Part shown: positions 1-14,708 of the stretch, piece by piece | How the letters are laid out: every line of letters begins with the position of its first letter | Numbering within the stretch: the stretch's first letter is position 1 | DNA from: Penelope pileata | Taxonomy: Eukaryota > Chordata > Aves > Galliformes > Cracidae | Assembly: GCA_013396635.1 (NCBI GenBank) | Contig: WBMW01000614.1 | Coordinates: forward strand, 299,489-363,488 | Reading direction: 5' to 3' | DNA: 64,000 nucleotides | Made by a program: the position numbers and the translations under genes | The notes under the pieces: generated by a model | Database searches by the model: none | What the model was told of the DNA's origin: nothing | Seen by the model: only the letters and a program-made list of their open reading frames with translations

Positions 1-3000
1 GGCACAGCCTTAAAGGGAACTATAGGCCTCTTGCCTCTACTCTTTTAATTACGGTGTTTTGGTGAAAACCTGGCCCCAAACTAATCTTGCTTTCATCTCA
101 ACCAATCAATTTATCTTCCCCTTTTTGCTCCCTGGACCCACAACCACACAGGACAAGATGATGCAGCCTGGCATTCACTGAGTTCTCTTTGTCTACACAG
201 AAAAAAACTTAAGTGTGAGGGAACTCCATGTGGGATGGACTGAGAATTCAGCAAGTTCTCCTCAAATAAACCACATATAACCTCTCTCACAGTGCCCCTT
301 AGTTGCTTGAGAGCTTATTCCCCCTGTCCTGCTATACTGCATGCAAATTCTGAGGCTTTCTTGAGAATCTAATCTGTTCTGAACATCCAAAGAAGAGCTA
401 CTTGGTCACCTGTTCCCTTCTTTGCAGAGCATTACATCCTCACCACTGTTTCTACAGTTCGAAGGAGTATTTGGGAAACAGTTTCTTGGCAGTGGCTTTT
501 TAACAGACTACGGCCCCACCACTACAGAGAACAACTTCAAAATTGCACCAGGGGATTAGGCACATGCAGTTACTAGAGTAAGGGAAAACAGTTGTGCACT
601 TTCTCCTAATGACTGCTTTTCACATGTATCTATCCCACAATCTGTTCTCTCTCCCTGACTATCAAGTCTGGCTGCAGGAATTGGATATGAGGGGCTGGAA
701 GGGGGGTTTGTGGTGGCTGAGGAGGGTATTTCTGTGGACACTGGAGCAAGTTGTGCTGTTGGAAACAGATGCAGCTACACAAATCTCAGGGTTGAGAACT
801 TCAGGGTGAGAATACGCTACGCTCTGAACTTCTCAGAGGGCAAGATACCAGGAAAGGTGAATAACTGTATCAGGATCACCTAAGAGTATCAGTACTTGTG
901 TGGACCTGGAGTGGAGGCACGGCACGCAGGAGCTGAGGTTGGTCAATCTCCACGTGAGTTAGCACTTTTGTAGCAATACCTGCTGCTGACTGGCCTGGAG
1001 TCAGCCTCTGTCTGACAGTCAGACTGTTCCTCAGTGTGGGCAAGGCCTGAAAGCATCTCTCATTAGCCCAGACATCCTTCAACTTTGCTTGATCCTGAGG
1101 GTTTAAATAATGAGATGTCCTGAGCAGACCATGGTGGGCTGAACAGACACACAGACATACACAAGGCAGCTCTACACTGGTTGGCTCAGCAGTGCTAACC
1201 TGAAAGCCATAAACAGCACAGGACTGGGGTGGGTTCCCTAAATACTTACCCAAAGTTCTGGCTGGATTTTTCAGCCCTTGCTGCTATTACTGGTGCTCAC
1301 ACTGATGAGCGTAATGCTAGCCCAGAAATTTCTTCCTGAGCAGTACTCACACTCTTGACTGAACTATGAATGCATTTTGGGAGAGAGTAAGCTATTTGAG
1401 AGGTACCTCCCTCCTGGTCCCTTGGGCTGTGCTAGTAGCCTTCCACATCATCCACCCTTCCAAGATGGAGGTGTTCAATCCAGTTCTGCTGCAGGAAAAG
1501 CAAGCCAAAGAAAGACAACGTATTCCTCAAAGGATAAGAGGAAAAAAAGAAGAGTATATTACTTTACATTTAAACTCCCTAAAATAAGGGTAAAATGAGC
1601 TAGAAAGAGACTGCCTGGCCTGTGCATGTCTGTGTGGGTGCAGGGAGCCGGGGGGAGGCTGACACAGCCGCTCACCTCCCTTCCTCGTCCACCCCGGCAA
1701 GTCACGCCGAGGACCGCCCCATAGCCCACTCCCAACAGGATGGCATTCTCCTGTGAAGGAGTGATCACATTACCCAGGCCCCTTGTGTAATTTTGGTTCC
1801 CAGCAATTGTTTTCTGGTGACCTTTTATTGTTAACAATTAGCACTCTGAGCTGGAGCGCAAGCGGTGTAAGCATATTTTACATCCTCCTCAACCAAACAA
1901 AAAAGCTGGGTGGGCACAGGCTCGTTTCCTGGTTCACACCCATGACTCCTTTGTGTCTCGGATCTCCTCCCACCGTGTGTCATAGTCAGCAAACCCACTC
2001 CCTTACCTTTTGGCTCCCAGAGAGAGTGACGTCTTTGAGGGATGCATAGGCACGCTCCGTGTATCCCATTCTCCTCTCACATCCTATAGGAACTCCGCCT
2101 CTCCCTGACACTCAGCCCTTCCTTATCCACAGCACCAGAAATGCTAAATCCTTGTGCAACAGAGTGCAAAGAGCAAGGATGAAGGATGGCTTCTTCTTAT
2201 TTAAATGTACAGTCCATAAACACAACTCTCCAGTACTATGCTTTGGGTGCCCATGTATACTTCTGTACACTAAATACCTTAACAGCCTGTTCCCTCTGAT
2301 AAACTCCAGTCACATACACGTGCCCCAGGAGACACAGACAAACCAACTGTCTGCTAATGATCACATACAATCACATAGGTTTCCTTCTCCCCCAGCTTTA
2401 CTCCCCCCTGGGGAGAGAAGGCGTAGCTGGCTGCGTGCTCCAAGGTGGACAGTCTTGCAGACCTGTGGTAGACCAAGCTCAGGCTGAGTTTCCAAGCTGA
2501 GGACCTTTCACAGATGTACAGCACATTGTCAGTAAGTTTTCTCTTTCGTGTCGGGGAGAATGGAGAGCGGGGAGGCAATAGAGGTGAGGAAGACGCTCCG
2601 GTCTAATCCTGCTTTCCACAATATGGCATGTGTGTATGAGGGCGTGGGGGGGGGGTGAACAACATTAATCAAATTGTGATCCTTGTAGGGTACACCAAGT
2701 GATTAAAAACAGCAACGTGAATTTATCCTGCAGCATGTTGGCAGCTAGCATGTAACTCATCTTTCTGTGGAGAGCTTAACTTAGCAGGTCTGTGCCATGA
2801 GTAATGAAGCCATCTCTCCGCTAGTGTGCTAATTCCAGACCTTTTGGGAAGGAGCCTGGCTCGGCCCTCCCCTGGCAGGCTCCTTATGGCCACCCTGCAG
2901 GTCCCTCCCACTGCCTGCACTGTGCTTGGGAAACATGTGAGAAAATATTTCTCCCTTAAATCTGCTTTAGGAGATTGCTTTGCAATTACACTTAAGGATC

Positions 3001-6000
3001 CATTTTCTGGGGCACTTCTCTTTTTGCCTGAAACATTTGAAAGCTGCTTCCTTGGCACTCCTTGTGCCTGCTCCTCAGTGGCACATCATAAGCTGATCTG
3101 ACTGTACCCACTGGCTGTGGGGAGGGGCCCACGTCTCACTGGTAAAGTCACAGTTAAACTAAACATTAAACTGTCCAAGAACTGACTTCCTCGACAGCTC
3201 TGATTCAGGCTCCCAAAAATGCTCTGCACAGTGAATCATGCTTCCTTCTGGAAATGACAGAACTTCCTCATCATGGTGTTCTAACTTGCCCTCTCCTCCT
3301 CTCCGGTGCTATCAGGAAAGGATTGAATTGCATGCCACATTTTTTCCGTGGTCAGTAGGGAGATACATCCTTTTCGAAGAGGAAGAATTTCTATGAGTCA
3401 AAGGATGAAGAACTGAAAATTAGTACCAGCCCCAAAAATAAATGACAAACAACAACATAAAGCCCCACAGAGGTGGTCAGTGGGTGTATTTTGGATATTC
3501 GCCTTTCTGGCAGCTTGAGTTGCCTGTTACAAGGCAGACTTGCTATTCACCATTGCAAGTAGCAATGAAGATGAAAATATGAGTATTAGCTGCATGTCTT
3601 TCTCTCTTGTGCCTGGTTTGATAGGACTTGTTTGCTTGCAGTTCAGGTAGGGCAAAGTTGTCCAGCCCACATTTGAAGGACGATTGCATTTGCCACCTGC
3701 ACAGCAAGGGTGTGGGGAGGGGAAGGAAAAAGGGCTGTGCTTCTGGTGACTTCTTCCAATCAGACTCACAGAGCAGACTGTTTCACAGCCATTTCACTGA
3801 CAGCAATTTACAGAGCCAGTCTGCAGTATAGAACTTCAAAACGAAAACATCCTTCTTCCTTCCCGTCCACCCCCCACAGAACCTTATAATTTACTGAACA
3901 ACATGTAGTTGGGATAAATACCTTACCATATGGTAAACGATGACTTGCACTGGAAATCAAATTTTAAGCAGCTCTTGTTGCTTCTTTGTATACAAACTTT
4001 TAACTCCTTCAGAGCCAGGGCAGGTGTAAGCCCCAAATGAGCAGACTGTGTAGTCATTATTAGTTGCCAGGCTTTGGGCGTTCTTGGGGTGGGAGCCTGC
4101 TCCTGCCCTAATCGGTAGCAAAATCCAACAGGAATAGATTTTAACCTCATTTAGCCACAATAAAATGAGAGGGCTTGGATGTCAAAAAAATGGAAACTGG
4201 TTGAATGGAAATACAGGGACAACTGCAGCAACTTCCACAGAGCAAACTTACTTTCCTTACCTAGCCAAATCTCAATACCAGCAAAACAGCATGTACTTGA
4301 TAGGAGGGAGTTGTAAGCAATACTAAAATCAGTAACTTTTTGTGCATTTAAGCTAGATTAAATGCATTTTTACAAGACTAGTTTTGTAATACTCAATGCA
4401 GTTGAAACATAATTTGTAGTCCTGCTCTTTACATTGTCTCTGACAACAGGTACTATTTTCACATCTTAGTTTAACAGACATCATAGCATTTTAATTTTTC
4501 AGACATGGTTCACACATCTCATAGCAGATGAAGAACTTTAAAGGTGAGCATGAAGACAAGAAGCAAAAGAAAAAAAAAAGAGTTCTACCCTCAAAACAAG
4601 TAAGATGATAAGATGATTTGTTGCTTCTTGAAAGACTACTTCAAATCTTCTCACTTCAAGTTACCTTCTTCTGATTTCCTTCACAAGCTTCTCTGTAGCC
4701 AGAACAATCTTTGCAGTGTCTGTTTTAACTAAAAAAGGCACAAATGACATCAATCTATTACCTAAATGTAATGCTTCTGGGTAGCAGTTGATTTGATCAC
4801 AGGAGTAATAAATATGCTTAATAATGACCAACAGTCAGTCTCTAAAATGCATACACGGACCATGTAAAAAGCCCTGTGTTGGAGTAGCATACATCATACA
4901 AAATACCTGCTTACCCACGATCCTGAAATCACAAAACTTTAACAGATTGATCTGGAGCTGCAAGACATGGGGGTAAGTATTGAATCCCAAGGACTGACAA
5001 TGCTCAGCAGTTTTGCAATCAGACTGAAACTTGCCAATTTGCTGACTCATTTCCTTTGGTCTCTCAGATATAAATATGAGAGGTCTAATCCCACTGCCAC
5101 TGTTCAGAGTATGCCTCATCGATGGTGTCCAAACCAAAGTAATTTGAAACTAATGGGAAGATTCACACATCAAAAGTATGTACACTCATGGAAATGTAAT
5201 TGGAACAACACTCGGAAGGAACATTTGTTTTTTTAATTTTCTTGTTTTGAAAAGAGTAGTCTCAATGCAGGAAGCCTTATTTTAAACTACCACAAGAGAT
5301 CTGTGGGAATTTGAAACTATCTATTTTCAGCAGTGATATCTGTTACATTTTTTATTCATCTGTCTCTTAGATGAGGGCTTGAGCCCAATTTTTGTACAGA
5401 TGTTGGCAAATCTCCCCTTGACTTCAGTGGAAAAAGCTGATTGTTCATCTTTGGAAGGTGCTTCAGATGTCCTCTGCCATACAATAAGAACATGCAAAAA
5501 GAACTTGTACCAACTCTTGTCACTGTGGCTGCAGCCCAAGATTAGGACCTGTAGGCAGCAGCGGTGGCAAGAAGGAGATTCCAAGTTGGGAAAGTGCTGG
5601 CTGGAATGGGGAGTGGAGGACATACTCCCGGCACCATAATGTCTCGTTATAGCTCTGATGGGTCATATAAAAATGCTCTGTGTTTGGGTAATGCTTGGTT
5701 GGTTATATAACATACAGTACTTATCAATGGTGACATTCATTAATGTAACTGCATACAGTGACTATGGATTTAGAGGGCCTGCTCACTCCCACCTCCCTTA
5801 ACATCTGTGAATACCACAGCTAGTAGAAAAATACCATAAAAAATCACAGAAAGGCTTTTCTCAAAGTGCTACCTTGGAAAAGAAATAATTCAGCTACTCT
5901 GCAAACTGGTTAAAAAGCAGTGAGATATCTTCAGAAAAAACTGTGGAAATCAAAATCTCAAAACTCTTCTGTCAGTCCTAGTGAACAAGCTGGTCTCTCT

Positions 6001-6083
6001 CTTCTCCTACAGATCCACATGTGAATAAATACATAGCCAAGGTTATGAGCTCTTTTTCACGTAGAAACAACTCCTCCCCGAGC

Positions 6084-6146
<63 letters not shown>

Positions 6147-9100
6147 NAGGCTCTTTGCTCTTCTGCTCACAGACTCTGCCCTTGCACATGAAAATGTAAA
6201 GCAAGTGCAACCTCAGGGCCAGCAGGGCTGCTCGGTGCCCAGGCAGCTTCTGTCACTCACGGAGCACCAGAGCAGAAGCTCTGCCAAGCTGTGGCCCCTC
6301 CTAACCTTGTGCTGCTGACCCCATGACTGTGGACTCATCTGCTGCAGTCCCATGGGACCCCACCAGCTATGCAGGACTGGAGCGGGTCAGCACACAGCTA
6401 AGATGCCTTCAGAGTCTTGCAGCATGTACTCCTGGTGAATCACTAGGAGTTCACCAAATGAACCAGATCCCAAGCACTGAGCAACTCTGCTGGCTGTGTG
6501 CAAATGGAAGTAAAGGTCCAGACAGAGTTTTCTTGTTCCTTTTTTCTTTTTTTTTCCCATGATGATTAATAGCGAGTCCAAAAAGGGCTCCAAGAAAAAA
6601 GGGAGGGACCTAAAAAAACATTAGAGAAATTGAATTAAAAAAAAAAAAAAAGAAGAAGAAGATAAAGTCCCCTGGGGAGCCCTGGAGGAGCAATGGGAAC
6701 TGGAGCCACACGAGACACTAAGTACTTACAGTAGCAAGTTGGATGTGAGAAGATCAGAGAAGAGTGTGAATGGTGGTTGGTGAAAGCCTTTTCTGCAAGA
6801 GAATGATGTCAAAACAGCAGTGCAGAGATGATGAAAAGAGAATAGAGCTCTACAGAGAGCTACAGTAAGAGCTGGTGTATGGTTTTGGAGGAACGAAGCA
6901 GCGTAAGAGAGTACCACCATAATGGTGAACATGTGTTGCCAGAGAGGAAAGCAGGGACCTAAATCAGAAGCTGAGTTTCAGAAGCACATCAGTTGGCCAT
7001 ACATAAGTTGTCTCACCTTATTCTATGACGTGAAGAGTAGCTGGGACAGGCATTTGCAAAGCAAGATATGATCTTGTTTTTCATCCTGCTCTCTTGCTAA
7101 TCCATCCTACTATTCACTGTATGGACACTGAGGGAGAAGGTCACATTGGGCAAGACTCGTCAAATCTACTCTACGTAAGTAATGCCTCTAAATCGAGGAG
7201 GATGATTTAGGTTTGCCTTCAGTGAGCTCTTCATGGCCATTTGTACTGACATAGTGCTGGCTCGAGGTGCTGGCCAGGATGTTCCCCAGATCAGCTGGAG
7301 CCAAGGCTCAGATAGACCGCAGGCTTTGGTGAACCTGCGGTCCTTCTGTGAGGCAAAGCTGCCAGGTTTTGTGTGTTGGAATCCAGGAAAAATAAATTTA
7401 GCATAGCACAGTAGCACTTCTAATAATGCATGCTAATTGCTTTACTGGAAAAGTGAGTAGGTGCAAAATCACAAGACAGCTATAGCCCGCATAGTTTTTC
7501 ACATAGGATGCAAAATATGCTCACATTATATAGGATGTTCAGCAATTCTAACAATAGATCAAATATGTCCCAGAAGATAGTTTTTGAGATGTTTGCATTT
7601 TGGGCAAGAATCCTTCCAGAATATTTCCTCAGGCAACGAGTAGCTTAGGAGTGAGGAATTTATCTTTCTGACTCTTTTAAAAGGAGAAAGATTGTGGGGA
7701 GCAGATCCTTAGCTGTTGTAAACTGGCACTGTTTCACCCACCTAAATAAACTTCTGAGTTTGTACACTGGCTAGAGAGAATCTGGCCCTATTCTTCATTT
7801 ACTTAATCCCACAAATTTTCACTGTATTGTTAAAACCCAGTTTGATTTAAATGAAGAAATATAAAATGTTTTCAGCTCTTTTTTTTTTGTCAAGTTGCTA
7901 GCACCAATGTTCGTGTCCAAGCATTGCTTGTGACCCCTTGTATGATCAATGTTAGACATCTCAGTGCAAATAAGCAGAGACTGATGCAGAAATGTTAATT
8001 TTTGTGCCTGATTTTATGCAAAAAGAGGCCAAATACAAATACCTAGTAAATAAATGTACTGCTTTTCACCAGGTTGTGAGGAGCGATTAGTTTTGCCTGG
8101 CGCTATCTATATTATCCAGGTACATTATCTTCTGTACATTTTTCAAATCCATCGGTAAAGTGGAAACTACATGGGATCTTTGGCTCCAAAGAATGTGTTG
8201 TTTTGACTGTGCTTCCTTTCATTGCAAAGGAAAGGAAAAGTGGGATAAAGAGCTGCTAGTAAAACAATTTCCAGGATTGCCTATTTTTCTTGCTTGTAAA
8301 TGGTTCACTTCAATTTAACACTAAGTCACTAATGAATGTCTGGCAGAGGGGACCAGTGATTTATGCCTCCTTGTGATGTACTTCTGGCAATTGTTCAAAC
8401 TGCTTTTTTCTTAGTACTTCACTGATTAGTGCAAGGATGCAAACTGGTAAATCTTAGTATCGGGGATTGAGAAAATCTGGTTCTTGTATATCCAGTGTGT
8501 CCATGTAAATTTGTCTTCCTGAAATGCATCATCCTTTTAAAAGACAACCTTGCTAAGGCTACATTTATGAATATTGATTATCACAGAAGCAAAGCTCATG
8601 ACTTTGTATCTTGATGCAAATTTGATTCTTAGAACTCAAACCATTTCATTATTTTTGAAACAAATACGACAAACTTCCAAAAGTTACAGCATTTCCTTAT
8701 TAAATATAGAATGAATTTTCTGAAAATTGATATGGCAAAGTAGGAATTAGTCTGACTTAATAAAAACCTCACTTAGTAAAGACATCTTTTCATTTTTTTT
8801 CTACCTGCCACCCTATGAGATCCTGATTTATCTCAAAATTCAGCTTAGAATTCCAACTAAGCTACAACTCTCTAAAAATTATCAGTTCTTTTATCTGAAT
8901 GTTCCTCCTCCAAAAGAGTTAAATACGATATTCCAGAAATTGCCACAAATAACTCTCCTCTTTGCAAATAGCTGTTGCTACTATTATTATCAATGCCAGC
9001 ACAGCTTAGGAAAAAATACTCTCTGTCAGAATGATCCCTATTCCCAGTTCAGTGGGAATGAAACCCAAACTGTCCTCGGATGACACTGTCATCAGGGACC

Positions 9101-12100
9101 ACATTCTTGAAAAGACAAAAATGGTGTGCTCTTCCGGAGTTATGTGAAATGAAGATGTAGACATTTTATATACAGTCTGGGATATCTGTGTATGCATAAT
9201 CAAGGGGCCGGCTGGCTGGGGTCATGCCCGCTTAGGCTGGAAAAGAATCCTGAAATAATGTTGAAAAGGACAGTACAACTAGAGCAACAGTAAAGTTAAA
9301 GGACACCGTTTCATGTTTTCCCTGGCAATGAGGAATGGACACAGAAGAGTCTATGTTTGTGAAGTAGGGTATGTACCCTTAGATGCTTTGACTCTTCACG
9401 GTTTTATTTTTATTTTTGGTTTTTATGCTAACTGTGGCACATATAGAATGATTTTTACATACAACATGAGAATTTTTATTTGTCTGAATTATAATACACC
9501 ATATGTGAATGCATCTGTTCTTCACTGTGTTACATTTATTATTTGTGCTATGGTAGGGCCTCAAGTTTCCACCTCAGATCAGGATTCCAACTTGCTAGGC
9601 AATGCGCAAACACATAATGGGAAACACTCCCTGCCTTGAGGAAAACATACTCTAAATTGACAAAAACAGCTTAGGGTGGGAAAGGAATACAGAGTCAGAG
9701 TACTGTTCCATAGTAGCTCAACCTCATGTAAACTGAAGTCACCACAGTCCCATACCTCCAATCCAGACCTCTGATTGACCACTTGGTGGCTTAGACCAGA
9801 TCACAGCTGGAGCAGCTGCATCCCAGCAAGGAGAAGAGTAGGATCTATGAGAAAGTAATCACCTTTTTTGGTAAGGTTAGTTCAGCAGAGCCAGCTCCCT
9901 CAGGTGACTCATGATTCTGCAATACAAGCACCAATGCTGGCACGAGGACAGGGCCATGGCAGGACATGGCGAGTGCAACAGTCCTGCTCTAGGCTGGAAC
10001 TGCATCCATTCCACCTCTACAAGCTCAGCACTGAGCAGGACAAAACATCATAGCTCCATGCAACCATACTGCTCTCTGCATGACACCCTTCACTCTGTTG
10101 TGCTCCAAACCTCACCTGCTCTCACTGCCTGGTGACAGCAAAATGTGCCAGGAAGGACCCTGCCACCAGGATCAGTCCCTTCTCCACAACAAGCAGGATA
10201 CTTGGGCAGCTCAGGCACAGAGTAAGTGCTTTGGCACATGCTAGCAAACAGAGTTTGCTCAGGAACCCAATTTGTCCCACTCCTCCTCATGTATGTAGGC
10301 ACATACACGTGCATATGTGCCTACACAATGGCTGGAGAGTGGTGTGGGATGGTCAGCATTTCCGGAACTTCAGAGCAGGAGCTCAAGGCCTCTGGTTCCA
10401 GGGGCACTGCGGAGTTCACTTAGCCACAGCCAGTAGGTACCACTTATGAACCCTTTGATGTTACATGCTGTGTTAGTAACAGAAGTGTGAGTTGCATATA
10501 TTTGTGCCATAAAAAAAGTCCAGAATGGTTTCTGTCCTCAGATCTTTGTGTGCTTTCTGCTCCCTTCATTTTCAGTTCGCACTGTTGTTTTTAAAAGTCC
10601 ACTGGGGCTTTCTCCATCTTAGCATTTGGTTTCTTTCTTCGTCCTCCTACTGCAATCTGTTACCTCTTGTTATCTAACATTATCCCCATCTTTATTCCTT
10701 TATGTGTTCTTGCATGGTTGCTGCTGCCTCTAGGAAAAGGCTGCCTTCCTCTGAGGGTATATATTTTTTATTTTTTTAAATTCTCATTTAAAAACACATG
10801 TTTTTCCAGCATTTATGATGCAAAATTGCTCTGTCCTTCGCTGCTATGGGCCATGAAGCATGCTTGCTTTAATTTACCCTACATGCTGTGCCTTTGCATT
10901 CTTCTTGTCTGTAATTTATGCCACATACTGTGCACTCCCTTGTTTTATACAACATAAAGTTGCCAGATGGGTGAGTGCAATGCATGCTTTAAAATGAAGG
11001 CTTGAAGGCAACTTAATACGAAGCTGCAGAACAAGCCAACACCAAAAAGGAAAGAGCGTTTGAAAATATATCTAAATGGGTCAGTAGTTATTATGTGGGG
11101 CTAACACTCTCAGCAACACCTCCTAATTAGCAAAACATGCTATTAACTTTTCCTTGAGATTTATTTTTTCCTGCTCACTTTTCATGGTATATGGTGGGAA
11201 ATGATGGAGCCAATAACAGAGCATTAAGGGGAAAGAAGGATATTTGGGCCTAACCAAGGAGCAGTCATTTTTCAGAATGAATTGGTGCCTAACGATGGGA
11301 GATTTGTTTGGCTGCAGCCAGTGGGTCAGTTCAACAGTGCACTTCGCTGGGCTGTAGAGGATATTTAGTGTACGGGGGGTTTTTTGTTATTGATCTTCTC
11401 CTTTCCTTTCCTAGCAAAGGTCATATTATATGTCCTCAGGGTTTATTTTACGCTGTGTGGGCTGAATAACTGAGGAGTCCTAGCTCTCAGTTAGCACTAC
11501 TCTATGTATTGCATGCTTCCTCGGGCACATGTTGAAGCAGCTGCACAGCCTTCATCTTCCATCGCCACCATCCCATTAACAGGATGGCTCCATCCAGCTT
11601 TGGTTCAGCTGCTGATCCACAGCATTTGCTCTAGTGTTGCTGCCCTGGACCATACTACCTCGCTACAGTACATGCAGTCTGCCTTGGGGCTACAGAAAGC
11701 AGATGTGGCAACAGAGCCCTTCTGCACTAACCAGTCCTTTACTCACCTTGGGGCTTATGCAGTACTTCCTTGGGGAAGCAGAAAGATCCTGGGTGAAATT
11801 TTGGCTCTGCAGAAGCTGACAGAAGTTCAGCAACTGCCAGCTGTGAAACAAGACGCTCCTACAGAGGGAGGCTGTAGCCACTGACACCAGCAAGAAGCAC
11901 GGTGGCTGGCTCGGTCAGTGCTCCGGCAGAAGGAAAGGCTGGGAGTAACCATGCATTTCAGGTGGGCTATCGGAAACCAGGCTGGGATTGCTCAACAGAT
12001 GGTGTCACACTAAGCGTCAGCACCTCCACTCTATTATGAGAGTTTTTCAGGAAAAACATGAGGATGGGGAGAAAAAGTGTGTGACAAAATCCTATTGCCT

Positions 12101-14708
12101 TATGGAAGGGCCAGTGGGAGGAAAGGAGATGAGGAAAGAAGTCATCTACACAGAAAAATGAAAGGATATCATATCTATACTAGCTAGCAATGATAACAGC
12201 CATAGTGGAGGTGTGGTAGCATGGGCTTTTAATACAGTATTCACAATAGAAATGCAAGTTCTTCGCATTGTACCCTGGTGGCAGCCTGTGCTGAAGCCTG
12301 CACAGCCTCACCTTGATGCTTGTCACATCGGGTAGCCACGTCAAGCTAAGAGGGGCATGCTGGCACACACTGCAGCAGCACCATCGAAGGCAAAGTGCTG
12401 GATGGAGTAAGAATTGCCAAGAGGGGCTGGATTCTCTAAATGTAGGCAAATATTCAGCTCCGGGATGAGAAACAAAGATGCAGGACTATGTTCTGCTTTC
12501 TGCCTTACCCATCCTCTTTAATACCAAAACTGAAGCTGGTAAATGGACCTATTACATCACTCATAGCTAGACTGTTTTTGGAATGGCCTCTGCTCTACCA
12601 TCTACTGTAGTCTTAATTGCTTTTACTATGAAATTTGCTGATGAAATTTCCTCATCAGAAAGATGAGAAATGAGAAACAATCATGTTGCTCATCGTGAGA
12701 GAGCAAGTCGGGAAGCATGGGGTAGGGTTGTTGCTATGTAGGAGAGCCTTTTGTGCTCTCCTGCACTGAGTGACATACATGCAGTATCTTCTATGGAAAC
12801 AAAGGTCCCTGGAGATATTTCAAGACCATTTCACCACCATTTACCTACAGATGCTTTAATTGTAAGTCACAGGCCAGAGTTTGCTAACTCAGGTATTTAG
12901 CATTTCAAGTTTCCTTCTCTCTCTTTTTTTTTCTTTCATTTCTTCATTACTGTGAACGGTTATAGATTATGCTTTTGCTGGAGATTATTTTAGAAAAATA
13001 CGAAGGGTTTGTCTCTGATATGATGAATTTCATCTTGACACTAAATTGGTGGGGTAACGGGACAGATAAATACATTTCACACTTAGTTTAATATGCCTGT
13101 AAGCAATCAGGTTAAAGGACTGAGAGTAAGGAAGAAAAAGATCCAAAACAGCTACTGATATATTTCCTTTATTTTCTATAGGACTGGACATTTTAATAAA
13201 CAACCCATTTCTCCCATGCATTCTCATGTATTTGAGTACATCGGACACAGTCCAGGCAATGACTGCAGCTCTAAGTTTCTGTTTCTTCTGAATTAAAAGG
13301 AAACTCAAGAAAGAGAAACTTAGTCTGATAGTGCCTGGAAAAAAGCATTTTTGTCAGGCCTGAAAATAACTACTGTGTGCCTGTTTGTCATGGGTATGTT
13401 TCCCATTTCTATATGACAGCCATTAGAAGAGACACGTCAGTGCAATCAGTATAGTGGCTTCTTTTCTTAGGACATCTATGCATGTGCATACAGATATACA
13501 CAACTTTTATTCAGGGCTTGATCTCCATTAGTATCTAACTTCCAGTTGCACCTCAATCCTGCAATTCAGGAGACTGATTTATTAGTGAACCTCTGACACT
13601 AGTCCCACAGAACAGTGTTTCAAAAGTAAGAAATCAGAGCAATATTTACCAAATCCCAAATTTAAAGCCTCATTTTCTGGGCTTTTCTCTTTTTTATCAC
13701 CTATCATGGACAAAATTCTGTGCTGGGTCAGGTGCACCAGAGCCAGTGATTTCCAGGGGAAGGACACAGTGGGAGAGCCTGGACCCACTCATTGGGGTGG
13801 GGAGGACAGAGCCTTCATTTGAGAGTTCTCAGTTCCCTTCATGAGGTCTGCTGACATCTCATGTGATGCTCTGCTTCTTTGTTATAGTGGTTTGAGGACA
13901 ATGCATCTCTGTCAAACTTTTCATTCTTTTGGTTTGCGTGCTTGGATTGTCATGTGAAAGGACTGAGGCCGATATGCTAATTTTCATACCAGTAGGATCT
14001 AGTTTTCAAGAGAGCAATCTATCAAATGGTGAGAGAAGGAAGGACATACTGACTTACTCAAGATGAAAAAACTTCTGTTTACATGACTAAGACTTAGTCA
14101 CATACCTGTGACAGGGCTCTGTATTGGCCTTGAAACTGATGTGAATAGCACATCCCTAGTTTTGGCACGGTGGAAGTTCAGTGCATTTTTCAGGCATGAA
14201 ACTTAGAAGAACAGAGAAGGTCAGTTTAACCTTGTGGTTGTGGTTATGAATGAGCAAGGAAGTTTAAATTACACTGGAGGACAGCTCCTTTAGTCACAGG
14301 AGCCTGTAGTGCACTCTAGGGCCTTTATAAATAAATATAAGCACTTTTGTGTTTTTACAGCAATAAGCAAACTGTTAAGGCACAATGACTAGGTTGTTCT
14401 TATTTAGCTTTGCTGATGATGAAGTTCCTTATTGGTTGCTCAAGATTACAGCTACAGAGCAGGCTGTAAACTGAACCACCATGCATTTTCTCACAAGTGT
14501 AATGCAGTAGTTTTTCAGTAGAACTCTTTCTTGCTTCCTCATTATTTTAAATGATAAGCATCAAGCAAAAGAGAAAGAGCTAATTAAATTTGTGCTTAAT
14601 CAGTCCAGCAGTTCATTCCAAATCTGACGGATTGTTTCACACATCAGGCTGAACACAGCAAAAACATTTGTTTCCCTCATAAGCACCTCATGTCTTACAT
14701 GTACCCTC
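1..14708. other. Gene-free stretch
   Basis: No coding exon, tRNA, rRNA or transposon was recognised. Reading frames reach 142 codons (2059-2487, +) but show no domain or low-complexity bias typical of real proteins, and overlapping frames on both strands do equally well. It contains short homopolymers, a G run near 2647-2656, the poly-C/N at 6085-6147 and A-rich stretches near 6637-6660. Diverged repeats or conserved non-coding elements could be present but cannot be called by eye. Confidence 0.6.
6085..6147. repeat. 62-base poly-C run ending in an N
   Basis: There are 62 consecutive C bases at 6085-6146, followed by a single N at 6147. A pure C run of this length next to an ambiguity is most likely a poorly resolved homopolymer or a hidden assembly gap. 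The true length is unknown. Confidence 0.9.

Noticed and set aside
2059..2487. 142-codon plus-strand frame
   Set aside because: It has no domain, a composition typical of random translation and no splice or promoter context.
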